Positions 44,273-54,074 of a DNA stretch of 64,000 bases are shown here, one piece after another. How positions within the stretch are numbered: the stretch's first letter is position 1; each line of letters opens with the position of its first letter. This stretch comes from Spirochaetota bacterium. Its GTDB lineage: Bacteria; Spirochaetota; UBA4802; UBA5368. The translations under genes and the position numbers were made by a program. The stretch lies in contig DATIKU010000014.1 in NCBI GenBank assembly GCA_035477215.1, positions 124,001 through 188,000 of the forward strand. The letters are read 5' to 3'. The notes below the pieces were generated by a model. It saw only the letters and a list, made by a program, of their open reading frames with translations, did no database searches and was not told the origin of the DNA.

Positions 44273-44890
44273 ATGAAAAAACGGATACTGGTGATTTCCG
44301 ATGGAATAGTCCACCCGTCCATCCGGGCCAGATGGAATTTCAGGCAATTATTGACCGGCATGGATGAGATCGAATGCGTTTTTTCGTCGTCCATCGGGTC
44401 GCTCCGCTCCCTGTCGGACGGGGGCTTCGACGCGCTCGCCGTCTATCTGCACCGGGGCGCCATCCCGGACGACGCCCTCCGCGCCCTCGAAGACTTCGTG
44501 CGCGGCGGCGGCGGTTTTCTGCCGGTGCATTCGGCCTCCGCGTCGTTCAAGACGAAAAGCCGCTGGTTCGAGGTAATCGGCGGGCGCTTCATTGGACACG
44601 GTAAAATCGGGCCCTTCACCCTGCGCGGAATCGAACAGGAAATCTTCGGAGGAATACGGGATTTCACCGTAAAAGACGAGCTCTACCTGCACGACTACGA
44701 CACCGCCAACACCGTGCATTTCGTCACTGACACGGCGAAGGGGGCCGAACCCCAGGTATGGACCCGTTCGTACGGAAGGGGCCGTGTCTGTTATTTCGCG
44801 CCGGGGCATTGCGCTCCCACCATGCGGAATCCGGGCGCTGTCGAGGTGCTTGAGCGGGGCCTGCGCTGGGTCTGCCGGTCCGGTGATTGA
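44273..44890 (+). CDS. ThuA-like protein
   Basis: A 205-residue class I glutamine amidotransferase-like fold protein of the ThuA family, which in rhizobia functions with a Gfo/Idh partner (ThuB) in trehalose breakdown through 3-keto sugars. Motifs: VYLHRGAIPDDALRALEDFVRGGGGFLPVHS, HDYDTANTVHFVT, and the strand W.RSYGRGRVCYFAPGH with GNP-like region after. No catalytic Cys triad is apparent. The next gene, a Gfo/Idh/MocA dehydrogenase, follows within 20 bases, reproducing the ThuA-ThuB pairing. Confidence 0.85.
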   Translation: MKKRILVISDGIVHPSIRARWNFRQLLTGMDEIECVFSSSIGSLRSLSDGGFDALAVYLHRGAIPDDALRALEDFVRGGGGFLPVHSASASFKTKSRWFEVIGGRFIGHGKIGPFTLRGIEQEIFGGIRDFTVKDELYLHDYDTANTVHFVTDTAKGAEPQVWTRSYGRGRVCYFAPGHCAPTMRNPGAVEVLERGLRWVCRSGD

Positions 44891-44907
44891 GATCGGGTGA
44901 TGATACA

Positions 44908-45933
44908 ATGAAAAAACCGTTTACATTTGGCTTCATAGGCTGCGGCGACATCGCGACCGACCTCGCGCGGGTGATCGGCATGACGCCGGGGGTGCGCGTA
45001 ACGTCGTGCGCCGACCCGGACGGGTCGAGGCTTTCATCCTTCGCGCGCCGCTTCGCGGTAAAGGCCACCTACGACGACGCCGCAAAGCTTATGGAAAAGG
45101 AGCGGCCTGACGCGCTTTTCGTCGGGATTCCCCATCACCTCCACCACCCGCTGGCGATGCTTGCGTTGGGCCTGGGGCACAACGTGCTGTGCGAGAAACC
45201 CCTTGCCATCACCATGGACCAGGCGCGCGAAATATGCGATACCGCCCGGAAAAATGACCTCAGGCTGGGTGTCAACTACCAGTACCGGTATGACCGCAAC
45301 GCCCATGCCCTGATCATGGCGTGCCGCGAGGGGCTTCTGGGCGCCATCTCCCACTGCCGCTGCAACATGCCGTGGCACCGGGGACCGGAATACTTTTCGA
45401 CCGGCACCTGGCGCGCAAGGAAAGGCGAGGCCGGAGGCGGGACGCTTATCACGCAGACCAGCCACTGGATCGACATCGCGCTCGAGGCGATGGGAAGCCC
45501 TCCGGTTGCCGTCATGGGAATGACGGCCCGCCGCAGATTCACCGATGTCGAGGTGGAAGACCTTGGCATGGGAACGGTCGAGCTCGCCAGCGGTGCTCTT
45601 TTAAACGTAACCGGGGCGATGACGGCGACTCCGCATCAGAAAGTGACGATAGAGGTGTACGGGGAGCGGGGCACCGCCGTCTATACCGGTCCCGACGATT
45701 TCCCGCCGGCATCACGGCTGAAATTCCTCGGCGTCAAGGGGAAACGCTATGCCATGCCTTCCCCGGGGTTCTTTTCGCTTCAGCGCAACATGATAGGGTT
45801 CTGCCGGTGGGTACGCCACGGAGCGGACTTTTATAACGTCGCCGAGCGGTCTCTGCCGACGCTGGCGACGGTCCTGGCCATGTACCGCTCCGCGGAGAGC
45901 GGGAGGAGGGAATCCATTGAATACACGGGATGA
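44908..45933 (+). CDS. Gfo/Idh/MocA-family oxidoreductase
   Basis: A 341-residue NAD(P)-dependent dehydrogenase. The Rossmann fold is GFIGCGDIATDLARV, and the family Lys is in VLCEKPLAIT (about residue 95). A C-terminal alpha/beta domain with GGGTLITQTSHWIDIALEAMG follows, with the catalytic-type His/Asp there. Substrates are usually sugars, inositols or their keto forms. The ATG at 44908 was chosen; a TTG overlapping the previous stop could also start it. Paired with the ThuA-like gene just upstream. Confidence 0.9.
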   Translation: MKKPFTFGFIGCGDIATDLARVIGMTPGVRVTSCADPDGSRLSSFARRFAVKATYDDAAKLMEKERPDALFVGIPHHLHHPLAMLALGLGHNVLCEKPLAITMDQAREICDTARKNDLRLGVNYQYRYDRNAHALIMACREGLLGAISHCRCNMPWHRGPEYFSTGTWRARKGEAGGGTLITQTSHWIDIALEAMGSPPVAVMGMTARRRFTDVEVEDLGMGTVELASGALLNVTGAMTATPHQKVTIEVYGERGTAVYTGPDDFPPASRLKFLGVKGKRYAMPSPGFFSLQRNMIGFCRWVRHGADFYNVAERSLPTLATVLAMYRSAESGRRESIEYTG

Positions 45934-46144
45934 AGAAGCTGACAAATACGCGGAACGGCGATAAGCTCTCGAGCTTGACGAAACCCGGTTACAGGGAGGA
46001 GCACCCTGAAAGGTCCCAACGGGATGAGGTCATATGTGGCCGACATAGTCCGGGGAAATCTGTTTTTCATCGGCGTATGCGAGATGTTCAGCTTCAACGA
46101 TGTCAGGACTGCCGTGGCGGTAATCGAATTAAAGGAGGCGAATA

Positions 46145-47590
46145 ATGAAGAATACCAAAGGCGAGCTCTCACTCTGGAACAAGATCGCGTTCGGCATGGG
46201 CGACATCTACGGCGGCGGGTCGATGATCATCGTGGGCATCTATTATCTTTATTTTCTGACCGACGTGGTGGGCTTGAGCCCGGCGCTCGCGGGCACGGTG
46301 CTCCTGGTCAGCAAGATCTGGGACGCGGTCAACGACCCGCTCATGGGGGTCATCACCGACCGCACCCGTACGCGCTTCGGGCGGAGGCGGCCGTTTCTCC
46401 TCGCGGGGATCGCCTTCATCTTCCTCTCGTATTTCATGCTCTGGTATCCGGTGAGCTACGAGAGCGAGGTCGCGCGATTCGCGTTCGTGCTCCTGGCCTA
46501 TCTCTTCTTCGACGCGGTGATCACGCTGGTCATGGTGCCCTACAACGCGCTCGCCTCCGAGCTGACGCTCGACTATGCCGAGCGCACCTCGCTCATCTCC
46601 ATCCGCATGGGATTTTCGATGTTCTCCTCGATCCTCTGCGCGGTCGTGCCGATGGAGATCATCAAGATGATCCCGGATGTGCGCGTGGGCCACATGGTCA
46701 TGGGCGCGAGCTTCGGGCTCTTTTTCGCGCTTCCCTTCCTGGCGACCTTCTTCTATACAAAGGAGCGGCCGGAGTTCCAGGAGGCGGTGCCCGAGTTCAA
46801 CCTGGTCAAATCCTACCGCGAGCCATTCAGGATAAAGTCGTTCCTGCACGTGATGAGCATGTATCTTTTCGCCTTCGTTGCCATGGACGTGGTGATGGCG
46901 ATCGTCATCTATTTCATGACGCACTACATGAAGCGCGGCGGGGACACCAACTACGTGCTCGGCGCGCTCCTCATCACCCAGCTATGCGTCATCCCGGCGT
47001 ACTACTGGTTAAGCCGCAAGACGAGCAAGAAGACCGGTTTCATAATCGCGGTCTGCCTCTGGATGGCGGTGATGGTGTACAGCTTCTTCATAACGCCCGA
47101 TTCGGGCCGCACGTCGGTCTTCATCTTCGGCAGCGCGATGGGTCTTGCCACCGGCGGGGTGGTGGTGATGCTCTATGCCATATTCCCCGACCTGCCCGAC
47201 GTCGACGAGCTCGTTACCGGGATGCGCCGGGAGGGTGTCTACGCGGGCCTTCTCACCTTCATGCGCAAGCTCAGCTCGGCCCTCGCGATCTTCCTGATAT
47301 CGCAGGCCATATCGCTCGCGGGTTACGTACCGCCGGTGAGCGAGACGATAGACGGCGTCACGAAGCTCGTGCAGCAGCCGCAATCGGAAGGGTTTCTCCT
47401 GGTGCTCAGGGCGGTTTTCGCGGCCGTGCCGATGGCGCTGCTGGCCCTCTGCCTGCTCTTCGCCCTCGGGTTTCCGCTCACGCCCCAGGTCCATGCACGG
47501 CTCAAGGACTTCCTGGCCCGCCGTCGCGCCGGCGGCATGACGGACGAGCTTGCGGCCGAGGAAAAGCGGCTGAAGGATATACTGGTCTGA
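46145..47590 (+). CDS. GPH-family sugar:cation symporter
   Basis: A 481-residue 12-helix transporter of the glycoside-pentoside-hexuronide family. The signature VSKIWDAVNDPLMGVITDRTRTRFGRRRPF (about 55-85) and the VMVPYNALASELTLDYAERT segment, after helix IV, are textbook GPH motifs. It should import a glycoside, pentoside or uronide with Na+ or H+. AAAGGAGG precedes the ATG. The 211-base gap before it contains no clear gene. Confidence 0.95.
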   Translation: MKNTKGELSLWNKIAFGMGDIYGGGSMIIVGIYYLYFLTDVVGLSPALAGTVLLVSKIWDAVNDPLMGVITDRTRTRFGRRRPFLLAGIAFIFLSYFMLWYPVSYESEVARFAFVLLAYLFFDAVITLVMVPYNALASELTLDYAERTSLISIRMGFSMFSSILCAVVPMEIIKMIPDVRVGHMVMGASFGLFFALPFLATFFYTKERPEFQEAVPEFNLVKSYREPFRIKSFLHVMSMYLFAFVAMDVVMAIVIYFMTHYMKRGGDTNYVLGALLITQLCVIPAYYWLSRKTSKKTGFIIAVCLWMAVMVYSFFITPDSGRTSVFIFGSAMGLATGGVVVMLYAIFPDLPDVDELVTGMRREGVYAGLLTFMRKLSSALAIFLISQAISLAGYVPPVSETIDGVTKLVQQPQSEGFLLVLRAVFAAVPMALLALCLLFALGFPLTPQVHARLKDFLARRRAGGMTDELAAEEKRLKDILV

Positions 47591-47721
47591 GCCGTATAAA
47601 TGGATTTTTCGCATAACCGGAAAATCGAGCGGGAATGCTCCTCCCTCGTCGGGGGAATCCCCGCATCCTCAAGGTCCGCGCCGGACCGTGTTCTCAATGA
47701 TCGGAAAGAGGCATAAGCATC

Positions 47722-49773
47722 ATGAAAAATAAAACCGGTGAACCGATGTTTCAGCACGAGTTCTTCGAGGCAACGAGCGCGACCGACTATGTGTTCACCG
47801 GGTACGGAAGGCCGCCGAAGGGATATCCCGCCCACGAACGCGCCGACCGCTACTCACCGCGTCCCTTCGCGCCGGCCTACGACGCCCGCCGCAGGGCGCT
47901 GCTCAACCACGCCATTACCAATCCCGCCCGCACCACCATGAAGGGACATTTTCGCGAGCTGGCGCGCCTTGCGCTCGGACGCGGTCCCATACATGCGGGC
48001 CTTCTCGGCGCGGCGCTCACCTATATCGATGAGCGGCGCGACTGTTCCGATTTCGTGATGCTCGGCATCGTGCGCATGCTCTATCAGTTTCGGGAGAGCC
48101 GCCTGCTCGACCGGAAGCTCGTCGCGCGCGCGGAAAAGACCCTCCTATCGTTCAAGTACTGGCCTGACGAACCGGGGATCGACTCCATGTGCACCTGGAC
48201 CGAGAACCACCAGATAATGTTCGCGGCGAACGAGTATCTCGCCGGCCAGATCCTTCCCGACCGTGTGTTCGCCGGGAGCGGCCTTGCCGGCATCGAACGG
48301 ATGGAGCGCTCGCGCGTGCGGATTTTGCGCTGGATGGAGATGCGCTACCTCACCGGCTTCAGCGAATGGCTCTCGAACGTGTACTACGACGAGGACGTTA
48401 CGGCGCTGGCGAACCTCGCGGACTTCTGCCGCGATGAAATCGTCGCCCGCCGCGCGGCCATCATCCTGGATCTCATGTTTTTCGATATGGCGCTCAACGG
48501 CCACAACGGCATCTTCGGCTCGACCCACGGCAGGAGCTATGCCAGGGAGAAGCGCTTTCCCTTTCTGGAGTCGACGACCGACACCTCCAAACTGTTGTTC
48601 GGCACGGGCGTCTTCGCCGGCGAGGACAACATGAGCGCCATAACGCTCGCGCTCGGCGGTTATCGGCTGCCCCGCGTCATTTATGAGATCGCGAATGACC
48701 GTGCGCCCGACGAAATCGAAAACCGCCAGCGCATGGGAATACGCCTCCGCGAGGCCGGGCGCTGGGGGCTCGATCTGAACGATCCGGCCTGCGTGATGGA
48801 AACGCTCGGCCTCGAGGCCTATGCGCATCCGCTGACGATTACCGCGGTCACCCGGCTCTTCGACGCGTACCGCTGGTGGGAGAACCGATTTTTCGCGATG
48901 TTCGCGTCGAAACGCCGTCTCCTCGCCGCGACGCGCGCGCTTGGGCTTCTGCCGCTGGTCGCACGGTTCTTCGAGAAGGACATCACCCGCAACACCCGAG
49001 AAGAGGTGAACATCTACACTTATAAAACGCGCGAGTACATGCTCAGCTGTGCTCAGGACTACCGTCCGGGCTACGGCGGCGACCAGCAGCATATATGGCA
49101 GGCGAGCCTTGGCGGTGAAGCGGTGTGTTTTACGACGCATCCGGGCAAATACGAGGACGGCTCCATTGGTTACTGGACCGGCTCGGGCAGGCTTCCGCGC
49201 GCGGCGCTGATCAAAAACGTGCTTTTGTGCGCGTACAACGTCCCCCGGCGCCCGGGGATTTACCATACCGACCGGTTGTTCTTTACGCACGCGTGGCTGC
49301 CGCGCGACCGCTTCGATGAGGTGCGCGAGCGTGCCGGCTGGGTGTTCGCACGGAAGGGCGGCGCGTACCTCGCGCTGCATTCTCAAAACGGGTATCGCTG
49401 GCAAAGCGAGGGGCCCGATGCCGGGCGCGAGCTCATAGCGGAGGGGGCGAGAAACATCTGGATATGCGAAATGGGCGACGCACGGTGCAACGGCGGTTTC
49501 GATACGTTCGTTGACGTGATGGCAAACAGCGCGATATCCTTCAAGGGGGCCCGGGTGCGGTTCGAATCGCCCTCGAGGGGAATTATCGAATTTGGCTGGA
49601 AAGGCCCCGTCAGGAACAGGGGCGTAACGGTGAACACCGGGGGCTATCGCCGCTACGATAATCCGTACTGCCGGGCGGAGTTTCCCCCGGATGAAATCGT
49701 GATCGGGCACGGCGCGCACCGGCTAAGGCTCGATTACCGTCGCGGCATCCGCGAGACGAGCGGGTATGTATAG
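47722..49773 (+). CDS. Large protein of unknown family in sugar cluster
   Basis: A 683-residue cytoplasmic protein; no signal peptide seen. The first 440 residues are alpha-helical and Trp/Tyr-rich with TWTENHQIMFAANEYLAGQ (about 155-173), NGIFGSTHGRSYAREKRFP, and GHN/TENH-type polar motifs. The last 230 are beta-rich (GGDQQHIWQASLGGEAVCFTTHP and later strands). An alpha/alpha-toroid followed by a beta-sandwich is the architecture of several polysaccharide lyases and heparinase-like enzymes; no known family could be assigned. It lies between the transporter and the kinase, so it may cleave the imported glycoside. Inference only. Confidence 0.6.
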   Translation: MKNKTGEPMFQHEFFEATSATDYVFTGYGRPPKGYPAHERADRYSPRPFAPAYDARRRALLNHAITNPARTTMKGHFRELARLALGRGPIHAGLLGAALTYIDERRDCSDFVMLGIVRMLYQFRESRLLDRKLVARAEKTLLSFKYWPDEPGIDSMCTWTENHQIMFAANEYLAGQILPDRVFAGSGLAGIERMERSRVRILRWMEMRYLTGFSEWLSNVYYDEDVTALANLADFCRDEIVARRAAIILDLMFFDMALNGHNGIFGSTHGRSYAREKRFPFLESTTDTSKLLFGTGVFAGEDNMSAITLALGGYRLPRVIYEIANDRAPDEIENRQRMGIRLREAGRWGLDLNDPACVMETLGLEAYAHPLTITAVTRLFDAYRWWENRFFAMFASKRRLLAATRALGLLPLVARFFEKDITRNTREEVNIYTYKTREYMLSCAQDYRPGYGGDQQHIWQASLGGEAVCFTTHPGKYEDGSIGYWTGSGRLPRAALIKNVLLCAYNVPRRPGIYHTDRLFFTHAWLPRDRFDEVRERAGWVFARKGGAYLALHSQNGYRWQSEGPDAGRELIAEGARNIWICEMGDARCNGGFDTFVDVMANSAISFKGARVRFESPSRGIIEFGWKGPVRNRGVTVNTGGYRRYDNPYCRAEFPPDEIVIGHGAHRLRLDYRRGIRETSGYV

Positions 49774-49955
49774 ATACTTGATACCGGGTGAATCAAGTGA
49801 AGGACCATCGGCTTACAGCGGCCTGCGGCGGAGAAGACCCGTGACTTGCAGTTTACCGGTAATGCATATCGTAATGGCAGAACTGTCGCGAATCCCCGGA
49901 TCATCGCCCTTCCCCCCGCTTTCGGATGGATCGTTATCCGGTTACGCAATAACTT

Positions 49956-49965
49956 TACCATGGTA
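49956..49965. promoter_or_regulatory. Palindrome upstream of sugar-kinase gene
   Basis: TACCATGGTA is a perfect 10-bp palindrome 23 bases before the kinase ATG. Nearby CGGTTA and TAACCG arms (about 49938-49971) enclose it. It could be a LacI-type site or simply chance; the LacI gene is in the same cluster. Confidence 0.3.
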
Positions 49966-49988
49966 TAACCGTTTGAGAGGTGCATCAC

Positions 49989-51050
49989 ATGCGAATCGAC
50001 GAAATCATGAAAAAAAGCGGCGGCGGGACCTGCGTGACGCTGGGAGAGCTCATGCTCCGTCTATCGCCCCCGGGCAAGGAACGCTTTTTGCAGAGCCCGC
50101 ACTTCGAGGCGCGGTTCGGGGGCGGGGAGGCCAATGTTGCGGCGAGCCTCGCCATATTCGGTCATTCCGCGCGTTTTGTCACGGCACTCCCCGACAACGA
50201 GATCGGCCGCGCGGCGGTGCGCGACCTCCGCGGCTTCGGGGTGGACACCGGCTGCATCTTCCTGGTAAAGGACGCCCGCATGGGCATCTATTTCGCCGAA
50301 AAGGGCGCGAACCAGCGCGCCTCGGCGGTCATTTACGACAGGGATGGCGCCGCGATCAACAATCTCAATCCCGGTGATGTGGACTGGGGCCGGGTTTTCG
50401 CCGGATGCGGCTGGTTTCACATCACCGGAATTACGCCCGCTCTTTCGCGAAACGCCGCAGACCTCGGCCTGCGCGCGGTTGCCGAGGCCAAAAAGCGCGG
50501 TGCGGTCATTTCCTGCGACCTCAATTATAGGGCGAAGTTATGGAAATACGGCAAAGCCGCGCGGGAAATAATGCCCGAAATCGCGCGCCATACCGACGTA
50601 CTCATCGCCAACGAGGAGGACTGCCAGAAGTCGCTCGGGATAGGGGGCTTCGAGGTGAAGGGCGGCGGACTGGACGCCAGGAGATACGAGGAGCTTACCC
50701 GCGCCGTGGCGGCGGCGTACCCGGACCTTGCCCTCATCGCCGTCACCCTCCGGGAGAGCGTATCGGCCGACGCCAACGGCTGGAGCGCGTGCTGCTTCGA
50801 CGGGAAGGACTTTACGCTTTCATCGAAATACATGATAAACGACATCGTCGACCGTGTCGGCGCCGGCGACAGCTTCGCGGCGGGTCTCATCTACGGTATT
50901 TCGTCCCTTCCGACCGTAAAGGAGGCCCTGGAGTTCGCCGTGGCCGCCTCGTGCCTCAAGCACTCGATCGAGGGCGATTTCAACCTCGCCACGGTGGCCG
51001 AAATAGCGCGGCTTGTGCGCGGAGAGTCGTCGGGGCGTATAAACAGGTAG
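49989..51050 (+). CDS. PfkB-family sugar kinase, KDG kinase-like
   Basis: A 353-residue ribokinase-fold kinase. The first signature is [25 protein letters not shown] is characteristic of 2-keto-3-deoxygluconate kinases, and the [16 protein letters not shown] motif carries the catalytic Asp and anion hole. It probably phosphorylates the acyclic or keto sugar acid made by the cluster. The ATG at 49989 has GAGAGG eight bases upstream. It is the last gene of the cluster. Confidence 0.9.
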   Translation: MRIDEIMKKSGGGTCVTLGELMLRLSPPGKERFLQSPHFEARFGGGEANVAASLAIFGHSARFVTALPDNEIGRAAVRDLRGFGVDTGCIFLVKDARMGIYFAEKGANQRASAVIYDRDGAAINNLNPGDVDWGRVFAGCGWFHITGITPALSRNAADLGLRAVAEAKKRGAVISCDLNYRAKLWKYGKAAREIMPEIARHTDVLIANEEDCQKSLGIGGFEVKGGGLDARRYEELTRAVAAAYPDLALIAVTLRESVSADANGWSACCFDGKDFTLSSKYMINDIVDRVGAGDSFAAGLIYGISSLPTVKEALEFAVAASCLKHSIEGDFNLATVAEIARLVRGESSGRINR

Positions 51051-51123
51051 AAATTAAATGTCAAGACCCGTACGCCTTTTTCCGAAAATTAAGACAGCAT
51101 ATTCCCGGGCGGTACCGAATCGA

Positions 51124-52623
51124 ATGACGATGATAAAAAACCTGAAAATTGCGGTTTCAGCGCTGACGGTGGCCCTGTCGGCGTGCCTGGTCTTGAGCAC
51201 CGGCGCCAAAGCGGCCTTCCTCCTCGACAAGGAGGCGCCGGCGCGCGTGGAGAAAACGGAACCGGTGGCGCCGGCCAGGGCCGGGAGCGAGTTCCCACCG
51301 CACATTGCGACCAACATAAAGGCTCAGCCCGTGGCCGGGGTGAGGGGCGCTATCAGGATAAGCTGGGACGCGGATCCCACGGCCCCGAACGATTTTATCG
51401 TCGGTCGTTCGATGGAGATACCCGACACCGCCGGGAAGGCGGTCGCGGCGCGCTCGATCAAGATCGTTCCCGCCGCGCCGGGTTCGAGCGTCATCGATAC
51501 CAACCTTCCGCCGGGCCGTTACTACTACGTCGTGCTCGCGCGGGAGAAAGTAATGTCCCACGATGTCGAGGTTTATCCCGACGTCAATTATACGGTAAAT
51601 CCCGTCGTAATGGAAAGAGATGAGCCGATATCGACGCGCCCGGTCCTTCCCGACCAGGTCGCGCTTATCCACGCGCAGGCGATAAACCAGACACATGTGG
51701 CGTTAAGCTGGAAAGGCGTATCCGGCCAGGGGATCACCTATACCGTCTATCGTGGCACGCAGCCGCTGTCCACGCCCGAGCGCCTGAAGAGCGCCGACAG
51801 TGTCGCGACCATCACCGACGGGCGTGAGTCGTATACGGACCGGGGTATCCAGGCTACCGGCAACTATTATTATGCCGTCACCACCAGGGACATTGCGGGA
51901 AACGAAGATTTCCAGCTCACACCGGACCAGAGCTATATGACAAAGGGAGTGTATGTGGCCTTTATCTCCGAAGCCACGGTGTCGGGGCTTAAGGCCATTC
52001 CCGGGGATGATGGATCGATCAGACTCACCTGGAAGGGTGTCGGATCCGGTTCGGTCGAATACCTGGTATACCGTTACAACAGGCCGATTACGGACGTTCA
52101 GCGGCTGGCGCTTGCAACGCAGCTCGGCGTTGTCCGGGCGGGTGTGGAAGAATATATCGACAATAATCCGGGTAGGGACGTACATTATTACGCCGTATTT
52201 GTTCGTTTTCAGGATTCTTCCATAGAGAACACCATTAAACAGGGGCAGAACTGCACCATCGATCCGGTCGCGGCGCGGCGGAAGGCGGTTGCGCAAAAGG
52301 AGCCGCCCGTAATAATCGCGCCCCCGGCGAAAAAGGAGATCGCACGTCCAATTCCCGTTGAGACCGGGACGGTCGACGCTATACTTCGCGAAACATTTTT
52401 CAAGGAGAAGTACTCCGCCTCGGCAAAAAAACTGGGAGATGTCGTACGCACTTCCGACAATGAGACCGAGGTCGCCAAGGCGCGCCTTTTCATCGGGCGT
52501 TCGCTCGTTGAGATGCGGCAGTACAGGAAGGCGATCGATTATTTTCTGATGCCCGACGTGAAAAAGCATTTTTCCAGAGAGGCGAAGTTCTGGAGTGAGT
52601 ACGCAATTTCGAGGACGCGTTGA
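51124..52623 (+). CDS. Exported protein with fibronectin III-like repeats
   Basis: A 499-residue exported protein. A signal peptide (1-29, ending AKA) is followed by three FN3-like units (about 60-165, 180-285, 293-395), recognisable by repeated RISWD/LSWKG/LTWKG, YYYVV/YYYAV/YYAVF strands. A helical C-terminal part (about 430-499) has TPR-like character (VAKARLFIGRSLVEMRQYRKAIDYF). The next two genes are TPR and unknown proteins on the same strand. Probably an envelope scaffold. The ribosome site is weak; ATG at 51130 is an alternative start. Confidence 0.7.
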   Translation: MTMIKNLKIAVSALTVALSACLVLSTGAKAAFLLDKEAPARVEKTEPVAPARAGSEFPPHIATNIKAQPVAGVRGAIRISWDADPTAPNDFIVGRSMEIPDTAGKAVAARSIKIVPAAPGSSVIDTNLPPGRYYYVVLAREKVMSHDVEVYPDVNYTVNPVVMERDEPISTRPVLPDQVALIHAQAINQTHVALSWKGVSGQGITYTVYRGTQPLSTPERLKSADSVATITDGRESYTDRGIQATGNYYYAVTTRDIAGNEDFQLTPDQSYMTKGVYVAFISEATVSGLKAIPGDDGSIRLTWKGVGSGSVEYLVYRYNRPITDVQRLALATQLGVVRAGVEEYIDNNPGRDVHYYAVFVRFQDSSIENTIKQGQNCTIDPVAARRKAVAQKEPPVIIAPPAKKEIARPIPVETGTVDAILRETFFKEKYSASAKKLGDVVRTSDNETEVAKARLFIGRSLVEMRQYRKAIDYFLMPDVKKHFSREAKFWSEYAISRTR

Positions 52624-52709
52624 GCGCCGGGCTGCGATAACGCCCCTTTCGCCCCCGGTCCGCGCTTTCCGGGAGCGTGGCGCCATATACGAGGTGAGGA
52701 GATTCACTG

Positions 52710-53951
52710 ATGAAACCGAAACTGATTGTCGGCATGCTGCTTGTGGTACTTGGGGTCGGCGTTTTCGTATACAACGAAAACTTCCTGAAACCCGAGCGCG
52801 AGGCGCGCGAGATGATGGTGGAAGCGAAGATGATTTACGAGCGGGGAGACAAGGACTCGATCAACCAGGCCATCAATATCTTCACCAAAGTGATAGCGAA
52901 GTATCCCTCGTCGCGGCTGATTCCCGATGCCTACTATTTGATAGGGCAGTGTTACGAACGCATTGGCCTCAACCGGCTTGCATTTCTCAAATACAGCTAT
53001 CTTATCAAGAACAACCATCCGTACCTCTCGGCCGATCTTCGCAAGGAAGTGATGATACGGCTGGCCCGCCTCAACGTGCTCAAGCAGTACAACGAGGAGG
53101 GGATCAATCAGCTTTATGGCCTGCTCAACGCCAATTATAACAAAGAGCTGCGCAGCCGCATTTATTCGGAGCTCGGCCACACGTATCTGCGTCTCGGCGA
53201 GTACCAGCGTTCCGGGAGGATGTTCGATATAGCCCTTGCCGAAAACGGGAGCAACGAGGAGGCCCTGGTCGGCAAGGCCCGCGTTTTCAAGCGCCTGGGC
53301 ATGGACGACGACGCCTACGACACCTACGAGAATTTCCTGCGCTATTACGGCGCGGTAAGCCAGTATGCTTCCGACGTCCGCTCGGCCTACAGGGACCAGG
53401 CGTACAGGAGCGGCCTCGACGCGTTCGGGAAGGGGAGCTACGATAGGGCCATTTCGTTTTTCAGCAGGGTGCTGAAAAACTTCCCGGAAGACCGCCTCGC
53501 CGAAAACGCGATGTACTGGATCGGCGAGAGCAGCTTCGCGTTGCGCAGGTTCGATACGGCCATATCGTGGTTCAATCGCACGCTCGGGAATTCCTTTTAT
53601 CACAAAGACCAGGATGCGCAGATAAAGAAGGGGTACGCGTATTTCCTCGGCAAGCGTTTCGACCTGGCCGCTCGGGAGTTTCAGACCTACCTGAGAAATT
53701 ATCCAACGGGCCAGCACGCCGCCACGGCCCGGGAATGGAAGAGCATGAGCACGAAAGAGCTTCTCTATCGGATCGAGGGTAAAAAAGTTCCGGACGAAGG
53801 AGATGAGGATGATTCTGTCCCGCCCGAGGACTCCACGGGGAAGAGCCCTTCAGCCAGGGGGGAGAGCGACGAGGAGGTCGCCGGGGATTATGGATACGGA
53901 GGCGACATGAACGTCGAAAAAATTGAACTTGAAAATGTCGCGGAACTGTAG
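52710..53951 (+). CDS. Membrane-anchored TPR protein
   Basis: A 413-residue protein with one N-terminal membrane helix (about 5-22), then about eight TPR units up to residue 350 (for example INIFTKVIAKYPSS, IYSELGHTYLRLGEYQRSGRMFDIAL, AENAMYWIGESSFALRRFDTAISWF, DLAAREFQTYLRNYPTGQHA). The last 70 residues are acidic and disordered. It resembles YbgF/BamD-type assembly proteins but is longer. It is 86 bases downstream of the FN3 protein gene and probably in the same transcription unit. Confidence 0.8.
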   Translation: MKPKLIVGMLLVVLGVGVFVYNENFLKPEREAREMMVEAKMIYERGDKDSINQAINIFTKVIAKYPSSRLIPDAYYLIGQCYERIGLNRLAFLKYSYLIKNNHPYLSADLRKEVMIRLARLNVLKQYNEEGINQLYGLLNANYNKELRSRIYSELGHTYLRLGEYQRSGRMFDIALAENGSNEEALVGKARVFKRLGMDDDAYDTYENFLRYYGAVSQYASDVRSAYRDQAYRSGLDAFGKGSYDRAISFFSRVLKNFPEDRLAENAMYWIGESSFALRRFDTAISWFNRTLGNSFYHKDQDAQIKKGYAYFLGKRFDLAAREFQTYLRNYPTGQHAATAREWKSMSTKELLYRIEGKKVPDEGDEDDSVPPEDSTGKSPSARGESDEEVAGDYGYGGDMNVEKIELENVAEL

Positions 53952-53960
53952 ATGATGGCA

Positions 53961-53985
53961 ATCACCCCGCTGAAAGCGGGGTGAT
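53961..53985 (+). other. Perfect 11-bp hairpin between TPR and unknown gene
   Basis: ATCACCCCGCT, GAA, AGCGGGGTGAT. No T-run follows, so it is unlikely to terminate fully; it may stabilise or process the mRNA between cotranscribed genes. It starts 10 bases after the TPR stop. Confidence 0.5.
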
Positions 53986-54074
53986 TGGCAAAAAGCCGCC
54001 ATCACGCCGAGCAATCGGCCGGAGAGACTGAGCACACGCAGGCGGACACTCATTTTACTCAAAAACAGGAAAAA

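Noticed and set aside
46024-47616. A 530-codon plus-strand frame overlapping the GPH transporter
   Set aside because: The GPH frame has textbook family motifs and a good ribosome site; this one is an Arg/His-rich shadow. Its first 40 codons before the transporter look slightly protein-like but have no ribosome site.
48145-49719. A 524-codon frame antisense to the unknown 683-residue protein
   Set aside because: The sense frame has a protein-like composition and fits the operon; the antisense frame has no motif or ribosome site.
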